27,122 nt of DNA from contig JAZNLY010000101.1 of the NCBI GenBank assembly GCA_045579305.1, positions 1-27,122 on the forward strand, in the 5' to 3' direction. This stretch comes from Fimenecus sp045579305 (GTDB lineage: Bacteria; Bacillota; Clostridia; Oscillospirales; Acutalibacteraceae). Numbering within the stretch: position 1 is the stretch's first letter; every line of letters starts with the position of its first letter. The notes under the pieces were generated by a model. That model was not told where the DNA came from, searched no databases, and was given only the letters and a program-made list of their open reading frames with translations. Of this stretch, positions 16,103 through 21,972 are shown piece after piece. The position numbers and the translations under genes are program-made.

Positions 16103-16122
16103 AGTATTTGGAGGGATTTATT

Positions 16123-17094
16123 ATGAAAAAAGCAACTAAAAATGTATTAAAAACAGTAGGCGTTGTTGGTGCAACTGGTATTGCTTCCTATTATATTATT
16201 GGTAGCGCTTTCTATTTCTTTACATTGACAAAAAAGGGCATTGAGAATCCATTTGTAGCAAAAATTGCAAGTGGTTCTAAAAATGATGACGAAGAAAAAA
16301 TCAGACTAAACAAACTTATGGAAGTTGGTAAGGAATGGTTTAATAATGCCGACAAAGAACAGCTTATTATTAAATCATCAAAAATTAATAAAAACCTTCA
16401 TGCTGACTATCTTTTTGCTGATAATGACTGTGATGTTTGCATTATAGTGATTCACGGATATACCTCTAGTCCTTGTTCAATGGGTGTTTACGCTAAAAAA
16501 TACCATGAATTGGGTTATAATGTACTTATGCCAAGCCTGAATGGTCATGCTGATAGTGAATCAAGTAAAATAACAATGGGATGGGAAGACAGACTCGATG
16601 TTATTGATTGGATAAACCACCTTGTCAAGACTAACCCTAATGTAAAAATAATATTACATGGTGTTTCAATGGGAGCCGCAACTACTATGATGGCAACCGG
16701 AGAAGATTTACCTGAAAACGTCAGAGCTGCAGTTGCTGACTGTGGTTATACATCTGTATGGGATATTTTTGATAATAAGATTCGTAATAATTTCAAGATG
16801 CACACCTTTCCCACCCTTTATAGCGCAAATTCAGTGAATAAAATTTATGCCGGTTTTGATTTCAAAAAAGCTTCATCTGTTGAACAATTAAAGAAATCTA
16901 AAACTCCTACAATCTTTTTGCATGGAGATAAAGATACCTTCGTACCATACGAAATGTTAGATAAGGTTTTTGAAGCTTGTGCAAGTGACAAGGAAAAAGT
17001 TACTATTCCCGACTCTCCTCATGCAAGAAACTCTTGCGCAAACCCTGAACTGTATTGGAATTCTATTTGTAATTTTATTAATAAATACTTATAA
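16123..17094 (+). CDS. Membrane-anchored alpha/beta hydrolase
   Basis: This 323-aa protein has a single N-terminal transmembrane segment (about 11-36), then a serine hydrolase domain. IVIHGYTSS is the oxyanion-hole strand and HGVSMG contains the nucleophile Ser182. HGDKDTFVP gives Asp271 and SPHARN gives His300, so the catalytic triad is complete. The architecture matches small membrane-tethered alpha/beta hydrolases of Firmicutes (the YqkD/BAAT-like group); substrates of these are mostly unknown. The start at 16123 has GGAGGG seven bases upstream. It is monocistronic, with its own promoter and terminator. I cannot tell from the sequence on which side of the membrane the catalytic domain lies, although the topology suggests outside. 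Confidence 0.87.
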   Translation: MKKATKNVLKTVGVVGATGIASYYIIGSAFYFFTLTKKGIENPFVAKIASGSKNDDEEKIRLNKLMEVGKEWFNNADKEQLIIKSSKINKNLHADYLFADNDCDVCIIVIHGYTSSPCSMGVYAKKYHELGYNVLMPSLNGHADSESSKITMGWEDRLDVIDWINHLVKTNPNVKIILHGVSMGAATTMMATGEDLPENVRAAVADCGYTSVWDIFDNKIRNNFKMHTFPTLYSANSVNKIYAGFDFKKASSVEQLKKSKTPTIFLHGDKDTFVPYEMLDKVFEACASDKEKVTIPDSPHARNSCANPELYWNSICNFINKYL

Positions 17095-17105
17095 ACAAAG
17101 ACAGC

Positions 17106-17135
17106 AATAAAGCCGACCAAATGGTCGGCTTTATT
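17106..17135. terminator. Bidirectional terminator between the hydrolase and glucosaminidase genes
   Basis: A perfect 13-bp stem (17106-17118 with 17123-17135) has a GC-rich core and a 4-base loop. T-rich flanks on both strands fit a terminator shared by the converging genes, though the T-runs are short. Confidence 0.85.
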
Positions 17136-17137
17136 TA

Positions 17138-19186
17138 TTATAGTGAATCTATTTCACCACTTTTATATTTAAAGATTCTTAATGCATCTTGTAATTCAAC
17201 TTTACCATTTTTATCGGTATCTGCAGCAGTCAATGCATTACCTGTTAAAGTAAGCTCACCGGATTTATGTTTAAAAATCATAAGAGCATCCGCAAGTGTT
17301 ACCGTACCATTTGCATCCACGTCACCAACAAATATGCTATCTGAAACGGTTACTCGGCATGTAGCTGTATAAGTACCAACCTTAGCTGTAACAGTAGCTT
17401 GTCCTTTTCCAACTGCAACAATTTTGCCATTTTCTACTGTACAAACCGATTTATCAGATGTTGTCCATGTTACTAACTTACTATCCGTTGTATCTGACGG
17501 ATTATAATTAACTGTCAATGTCTGAGAATCACCCTTGGATAAAGTCAACTCACTTTTATTCAATGAAATTCCCTTCAAAGGAACATTAGTTGTTGCTTTC
17601 CTAACTACTTGTAAAGTATATGTTCTAACATCACCGTTCTCTGCAGTTACCTTAATATTGAAAATGTTGCTACCTTCTTTAAGGGAAACTGAACCAATAC
17701 CAGTAACACTGGCTTTTGAATTAACAGTTGTTGCTTTAATATTAATCTTTGAAACAGAGTTGCCAACCTCAATGGAATATCCACTTATCTTGCTCGGAGT
17801 GAAGCTGAATGAATAGCCATCAACAGTTAAAGTCTTGAGCCAGTTATTAGGGCTTGCATTACTACTTGCAGGCAAACTGCAAGGATTTACTGGCATATTT
17901 CTGTAATATGGAATAATAAAAGTAAATGAGTTATCAAGCACACCTAAATTGTTGTATGTCTTATATGGTCTAACTGCTTCCATTTTAGGGGCACCAACAT
18001 ATCCCATATACTGATGATACCACTTTTGATTAACAGCGTTAAACTTCTGATAATACAATGTGTGCTGATTATTATTTATATAACCATTTCCAATCCATTT
18101 GGCACCACCAACAATAGCTTTGTAAGGTGTATTCCATGGCATACCATACTTAACCTTGTCAGAATCAGATGCAGTGCTTCCGCTTGCATACGCCAAACCA
18201 TTTGCAATAGGATTAGCACCTTGATAAGCATGTATACTATAAAAATTATAGATTCCTGGATACTGACTGTGTTTTCCGTTTGTTGCAGTTGTACCCTTCA
18301 AACCAACTTCCTGAATAGTCCTTGAGCAAAGATGGTATGGACTAACACCGGATTCACTTGCTGCATCCATATACGCCTGTGAATATTTAACATATTCACC
18401 GCTGTTATTAACTATTTGGGTATTATCCATAAATGAACCCTTGATAATCGACTCAACACCACCAATAGTATGTGTTGATGGAGTAAATTTAAGTGATTCA
18501 AACATGAAAATATCTTTTTCATTGAAGAAATTTCTCGGGTCCATATTATAAGCAATAGTCTGCTGATTTGCCTGATACCATCCACCAGCATCCAAAGAAA
18601 TCCAAGAATCTGTTTCCCAAACGTATGCACCTGACTGAGTTGAACGATATGATATTGGTTCTGACTTCATAACCAAATTTCTACCAACATAACATTGTGC
18701 ATCCAATGTAAATAGAGTTGACCACTCTATACCAGTATCTTGTATTACAAAATTCCAGTTTGGATGTTCCTTGGAAAGCTTATCAATGTATGTCTTGTAG
18801 ATATCCGGAACTTTATCAAGTATAACAGCACCTGATGAACCAGAAGAGTTAATCTTGACATATGCCGCGGTAACATATCCTTCATATTGTTTACCATTGT
18901 ATGTAAATCTTATATTATACCATGTCGGATGACTTGTATCACCATCACTTGTAACAGTTTTAAGTATAGTTACATTATGACCATAATACAAAAGAATTTT
19001 ACTACCATTGTGAGTAACAAAATTATCGCTTGGTACAGATGTTGGCGTTGACCTTACACGAACACCGCTTTCAGTAATATACCCAGATGTTGTTGCTGCT
19101 GAAACAGAAAGTGGACAGGACAAAGAAAGCATAATTGATATAATCAAAGAAATGGATATAATACTTTTAAAGCACTTATTTTTCAT
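17138..19186 (-). CDS. Secreted dockerin-bearing glucosaminidase (peptidoglycan hydrolase)
   Basis: This 682-aa modular exported protein starts with a signal peptide (1-30, cleavage after VSA). It continues with a bacterial SH3-like domain (about 35-112, GVRVRS to EGYVTAAYVKI), then a GH73-type endo-beta-N-acetylglucosaminidase region (about 125-430) with SRTIQEVG; Glu293 is the likely catalytic acid. A cadherin-like beta-sandwich (about 448-530), an Ig-like BIG2 domain (about 537-617) and a type I dockerin (621-682) follow. The dockerin has two calcium loops, DVDANGTVTLAD and DTDKNGKVELQD. GH73 enzymes cut the glycan strand of peptidoglycan. The dockerin implies docking to a cohesin on a scaffold or the cell surface, which is unusual for a wall hydrolase. 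AAGGA lies ten bases before the ATG at 19186; a GTG at 19195 is too close to it. Confidence 0.87.
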   Translation of the reverse strand: MKNKCFKSIISISLIISIMLSLSCPLSVSAATTSGYITESGVRVRSTPTSVPSDNFVTHNGSKILLYYGHNVTILKTVTSDGDTSHPTWYNIRFTYNGKQYEGYVTAAYVKINSSGSSGAVILDKVPDIYKTYIDKLSKEHPNWNFVIQDTGIEWSTLFTLDAQCYVGRNLVMKSEPISYRSTQSGAYVWETDSWISLDAGGWYQANQQTIAYNMDPRNFFNEKDIFMFESLKFTPSTHTIGGVESIIKGSFMDNTQIVNNSGEYVKYSQAYMDAASESGVSPYHLCSRTIQEVGLKGTTATNGKHSQYPGIYNFYSIHAYQGANPIANGLAYASGSTASDSDKVKYGMPWNTPYKAIVGGAKWIGNGYINNNQHTLYYQKFNAVNQKWYHQYMGYVGAPKMEAVRPYKTYNNLGVLDNSFTFIIPYYRNMPVNPCSLPASSNASPNNWLKTLTVDGYSFSFTPSKISGYSIEVGNSVSKINIKATTVNSKASVTGIGSVSLKEGSNIFNIKVTAENGDVRTYTLQVVRKATTNVPLKGISLNKSELTLSKGDSQTLTVNYNPSDTTDSKLVTWTTSDKSVCTVENGKIVAVGKGQATVTAKVGTYTATCRVTVSDSIFVGDVDANGTVTLADALMIFKHKSGELTLTGNALTAADTDKNGKVELQDALRIFKYKSGEIDSL

Positions 19187-19219
19187 TTTTCTCACGTCCT
19201 TAGGTTTTTTAATGATGAT

Positions 19220-19248
19220 ATTTTACCAAAAAACAACAATCTCGTCAA
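19220..19248 (-). promoter_or_regulatory. Sigma-A promoter of the glucosaminidase gene
   Basis: The minus strand has TTGACG (complement of 19243-19248), an ideal 17-base spacer ending in TGG, and TAAAAT (complement of 19220-19225). The -35 overlaps the stop codon of the upstream GHL10 gene, so the glucosaminidase can be expressed independently of it. Confidence 0.85.
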
Positions 19249-20459
19249 GTTTCTTGATTATTCCAATTTTCTTTTATATGTTTCAAGATAGCATTTCTTT
19301 CTGAAATTATGTTTTCATCAGTCGAAGTTTTATATAAATATGACGATGAATAAAAAGCAAAACCATCAATATTAAATTTTTCAGAATGTAATATTTGTTT
19401 TAATATAATATCATTATTTTCAATCCACTCATATTTACCTTTTCCTGCATAATAGTCGGTTTTACCTATTTTATATAAAGGAAGACCAATTATAACTTTA
19501 TTTGAATTATTCTTAAGCTTAATCCAATCACTAAAAACATCATCGTAAGGCATATAATCATTTTCATATCCATAATACAGTTGTGGAATAATATAATCAA
19601 CATATCCTATATTCTTTGACCAATGCTCAACATCTGCATACAGCTCATTTAAATTTTTATCAATATCACCACAAGGACTTATACTGAAAATTATATTATT
19701 ATCAGATACAATCCGATAAATTGATGAAACGAGTGTATTAATACAATTTTGTCTATAATCTGAAATCGACAAAACTCCGCCATCATTTACATATTGATTA
19801 TATATCTTTTCATCAATTTTCTTTAAAGTTGATGGGTAAAAATAATCATCAATATGTATTCCATCAACATTATAATTTTTTATAATCTCCCTTATACAAT
19901 CCAATATATAATTCTGATTTTCCGGGTAAGCAGGATTATAATATATAGAATTGTCTGTTACAATAATTCTTTCATCTCCTGTATTTTTCTGCAAAATACT
20001 ATATGCATATGAATTAATTTTTATTTTATCAATATTATTGTCATTCCTGATTCTATATGGATTTATCCAGGCATGTAAATCAATATTTTCATCATTGCAT
20101 AGTCTGATAAATGTTTCAAGAACATCAAACTTCAGTTCATTACTTTCATTTTTACAAAAATCACTGACCATACAAATATCGGACTTATACAATGCATCAT
20201 CTAAAGCTCGAACCTGTAAAAAGATTGTATTAATTTTGAATTCTTTTAATTTTGATAAAATATTAATTATCGAATCATCAAACTGACTTTGTGTTTTACA
20301 TTCTTTGACGATTTCTGCAATTTCAAAATAATTAATCCATGTTGCAATCATCTCATATTTATAATTTAATGTATTCTCTTTTTTTATGTAAACATTTTCA
20401 CAAGAGGTAAAGAATGTAAGTAAACATATAAGTAAAACAATAATTTTAATTTTTTTCAT
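19245..20459 (-). CDS. GHL10-family (DUF187, DigH/YngK-like) glycosyl hydrolase lipoprotein
   Basis: This 404-aa protein has a short hydrophobic leader ending in FFTSC, so Cys20 is a probable lipidation site (the lipobox is slightly atypical). The rest is a GHL10 TIM barrel: NTIFLQVRALDDALYKSDI, LHAWINPYRI, YYNPAYPENQNYILD, NVDGIHIDDYFYPS, ISPCGD and VDYIIPQLYYGYEN. E. coli DigH (YddW) of this family cuts glycan strands stripped of peptides, so a wall-trimming role outside the membrane is plausible; this is inference from the family. It lies directly upstream of the glucosaminidase on the same strand. The ATG at 20459 has no good ribosome site, nor has a GTG three codons earlier, so translation may be weak. 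No clear promoter was found. Confidence 0.85.
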   Translation of the reverse strand: MKKIKIIVLLICLLTFFTSCENVYIKKENTLNYKYEMIATWINYFEIAEIVKECKTQSQFDDSIINILSKLKEFKINTIFLQVRALDDALYKSDICMVSDFCKNESNELKFDVLETFIRLCNDENIDLHAWINPYRIRNDNNIDKIKINSYAYSILQKNTGDERIIVTDNSIYYNPAYPENQNYILDCIREIIKNYNVDGIHIDDYFYPSTLKKIDEKIYNQYVNDGGVLSISDYRQNCINTLVSSIYRIVSDNNIIFSISPCGDIDKNLNELYADVEHWSKNIGYVDYIIPQLYYGYENDYMPYDDVFSDWIKLKNNSNKVIIGLPLYKIGKTDYYAGKGKYEWIENNDIILKQILHSEKFNIDGFAFYSSSYLYKTSTDENIISERNAILKHIKENWNNQET

Positions 20460-20486
20460 ACTTTTCACTTTTCTTTTAAAAATATA

Positions 20487-20514
20487 TTGACAAATACAAA
20501 CAATATGATATAAT
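20487..20514 (+). promoter_or_regulatory. Strong extended -10 promoter of the perR operon
   Basis: Perfect TTGACA (20487-20492) and perfect TATAAT (20509-20514) stand 16 bases apart, with TGA before the -10. This is the best promoter match in the window and lies about 35 bases upstream of the perR start. Confidence 0.9.
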
Positions 20515-20530
20515 AATGATAATCATTACT
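20512..20530 (+). promoter_or_regulatory. Fur/PerR-type operator at the perR operon start site
   Basis: TAATGAT-A-ATCATTA (20514-20528) is a perfect 7-1-7 palindrome. The 19 bases 20512-20530 match the classical Fur box in 16 positions. Scored as a Per box or a Bacillus Fur box, the 15-mer matches about two thirds of positions either way. It overlaps the end of the -10 and the transcription start, the place for repression. The first gene encodes a PerR-like protein, so autoregulation is the simplest reading. Confidence 0.8.
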
Positions 20531-20535
20531 GTTAG

Positions 20536-20551
20536 TGAGGTGATACATGTG
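20536..20551 (+). promoter_or_regulatory. Ribosome site and GTG start of perR
   Basis: GAGGTGA (20536-20542) is followed after six bases by GTG (20549-20551) in the perR frame. The ATG one base earlier (20547) is out of frame and meets a stop at once. An in-frame ATG at 20516 lies inside the operator and would be at the very 5' end of the mRNA. Confidence 0.8.
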
Positions 20552-20929
20552 GTAATTGAAAGAAAAAGTAAGCAAAGAGATGCCATAATAAATGAACTTT
20601 GCTCAAGATATGACCATCCTACTGCTATGGAGCTTTATCTTTCAGTACGTGAAAAATTTCCAAATCTGAGTTTAGGGACATTGTACAGAAATCTTTCTCA
20701 ATTAGAAGAAAATGGCATGGTTTTAAGAATTCCTGATGGTGGAACTGACAGATTTGATGGTAATGTTAGTCCACATGCACATTTCAAATGCACATCATGT
20801 GCTAAAGTATATGATTTAAAATCATTTAATAATGACTCACTCACCTTTTCGGATGAAATTATTTCAAAGGTAACTAATTACAATTTAATGGCTTTTGGCT
20901 TATGCAAAAATTGTAATGAAATAAATTAA
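20549..20929 (+). CDS. perR: PerR-type peroxide-responsive Fur-family repressor
   Basis: This 126-aa protein has an N-terminal winged helix (about 1-72, with SLGTLYRNLSQLEENG as recognition region) and a C-terminal dimerisation/metal domain. The five regulatory metal ligands of Bacillus PerR are all present: His23, Asp70, His76, His78 and Asp89. These correspond to H37, D85, H91, H93 and D104. The structural zinc cysteines are C81/C84 and C119/C122. In PerR, iron-bound histidines are oxidised by peroxide, releasing DNA. The Asp at the D104 position and the rubrerythrin neighbour favour PerR over Fur or Zur. The start is GTG. It heads an operon with reverse rubrerythrin (26 bases downstream) and a zinc-ribbon gene, behind a Fur-type box that suggests autoregulation. 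Confidence 0.93.
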   Translation: MVIERKSKQRDAIINELCSRYDHPTAMELYLSVREKFPNLSLGTLYRNLSQLEENGMVLRIPDGGTDRFDGNVSPHAHFKCTSCAKVYDLKSFNNDSLTFSDEIISKVTNYNLMAFGLCKNCNEIN

Positions 20930-20955
20930 AAATTATTTATTGGAGGAAAAATTCT

Positions 20956-21501
20956 ATGAAAAAGTTTGTTTGTTCAGTTTGCGGTTATGTTCACGAAGGA
21001 GATTCAGCTCCTGAAAGATGCCCACAGTGTAAGGTTCCAGCTGATAAGTTCAATGAAATCAAGGAAGATGAAAGAACTTGGGCTGCAGAACACGTTGTAG
21101 GTGTTGCAAAGGGTGTTTCAGAAGACATTATTATGGACCTTCGTGCTAATTTTGAAGGTGAATGTTCAGAAGTTGGTATGTATCTTGCAATGGCGAGAGT
21201 TGCTCATCGTGAAGGCTATCCTGAAATCGGTCTTTATTGGGAAAAAGCTGCTTGGGAAGAAGCAGAACATGCTGCTAAATTTGCAGAACTTCTCGGCGAG
21301 GTTGTAACAGACAGTACAAAGAAAAACCTCGAAATGAGAGTTGACGCTGAAAATGGTGCAACTGCAGGTAAATTTGACCTTGCAAAACGTGCAAAAGAAC
21401 AGGGACTTGATGCTATTCATGACACAGTTCACGAAATGGCTCGCGACGAGGCAAGACACGGTAAAGCATTTGAAGGTCTTTTGAAGAGATATTTTGCATA
21501 A
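20956..21501 (+). CDS. Reverse rubrerythrin (rubredoxin domain first)
   Basis: This 181-aa protein has an N-terminal rubredoxin domain with C6, C9, C22 and C25, then a four-helix diiron domain (about 55-180). Diiron motifs are NFEGECSEVGMYL, KAAWEEAEHAAKF and MARDEARHGKAF. The swapped domain order defines the reverse rubrerythrins of clostridia. In Clostridium acetobutylicum these are PerR-controlled NADH-dependent peroxidases induced by oxygen. GGAGG (20942-20946) lies nine bases before the ATG. Its position right behind perR matches that regulation. The last codons (21457-21492) resemble a short remnant at 21727-21762 downstream. Confidence 0.95.
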   Translation: MKKFVCSVCGYVHEGDSAPERCPQCKVPADKFNEIKEDERTWAAEHVVGVAKGVSEDIIMDLRANFEGECSEVGMYLAMARVAHREGYPEIGLYWEKAAWEEAEHAAKFAELLGEVVTDSTKKNLEMRVDAENGATAGKFDLAKRAKEQGLDAIHDTVHEMARDEARHGKAFEGLLKRYFA

Positions 21502-21518
21502 AAAGAGGTTGATATCTT

Positions 21519-21719
21519 ATGATTCCTGATAGTTGTCCTTCATGTAAAGAGATAACTGAATGGAAAGAGGTTGTGAATCCATTTACAACAGGAATTCCTA
21601 TCGCCAAAAATATTCGTTTTTCACTAATCCATACACGTGGCTTTGGTTTTCACAAAGTAACTTATCGTTGTGGTAAATGTGGATATGAAGACAAATATGA
21701 TTATCGTGATAAAGATTAA
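21519..21719 (+). CDS. Small zinc-ribbon protein in the perR operon
   Basis: This 66-aa protein has two CxxC knuckles, C6/C9 (CPSC) and C51/C54 (CGKC). They bracket about 40 residues and would form a single zinc or rubredoxin-like metal site. There is no signal peptide. An AGAGG site precedes the ATG, and the gene begins 17 bases after reverse rubrerythrin, so it belongs to the PerR-controlled operon. I do not recognise a named family. A role as metal-binding accessory, electron carrier or redox sensor in peroxide defence is possible but is inference only. Confidence 0.75.
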   Translation: MIPDSCPSCKEITEWKEVVNPFTTGIPIAKNIRFSLIHTRGFGFHKVTYRCGKCGYEDKYDYRDKD

Positions 21720-21726
21720 AATATAC

Positions 21727-21786
21727 CATGGTAATGCATTTAAAGGCCTTCTTGATAGATGTCCCATTTACTATAAATATTACTAA
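21727..21786 (+). pseudogene. Remnant of a rubrerythrin C-terminus
   Basis: Just after the zinc-ribbon gene, one frame reads HGNAFKGLLDR, followed by a short tail and a stop (21784-21786). The intact reverse rubrerythrin upstream ends with HGKAFEGLLKR. Eight of 11 residues agree, and 27 of 36 bases (21727-21762 against 21457-21492). There is no start codon or ribosome site, and the rest of a rubrerythrin is missing. The simplest reading is the decayed tail of a second rubrerythrin copy, cut away by a deletion. The match is short, so chance cannot be fully excluded. Confidence 0.55.
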
Positions 21787-21818
21787 TACGAGTGACTTAA
21801 CGGTCGCTCGTATTTTTT
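21785..21818 (+). terminator. Terminator of the perR operon
   Basis: A 12-bp stem (21785-21796 with 21803-21814, one G-T wobble) closes a 6-base loop and is followed by a run of T's to 21818. It ends the perR / reverse rubrerythrin / zinc-ribbon unit, with the remnant lying before it. Confidence 0.88.
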
Positions 21819-21824
21819 ATATTT

Positions 21825-21869
21825 AAAAAAAAAGGTAGATACATGGTGGATTTCCATATATCTACCTTT
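21825..21869 (-). terminator. Terminator of uvrBA
   Basis: A long 16-position stem (21831-21846 with 21854-21869, one mismatch) closes a 7-base loop. On the minus strand it is followed by nine T's (A's at 21825-21833). It lies about 100 bases past the uvrA stop. The bases between (21870-21972) show nothing I can name. Confidence 0.85.
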
Positions 21870-21972
21870 ATTTTACTATTGCATTGTCCGAATAGGTTTA
21901 TGATTAAATAAACAGTTCATATAAATATCTGAATTAAATTTTAATAGAATCTTTCACGGACAACCAATCTAC

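Noticed and set aside
20460..20548. Divergent promoter for the GHL10 gene
   Set aside because: Several AT-rich hexamers occur but none pairs a reasonable -35 and -10 at 16-18 bases; left unassigned.
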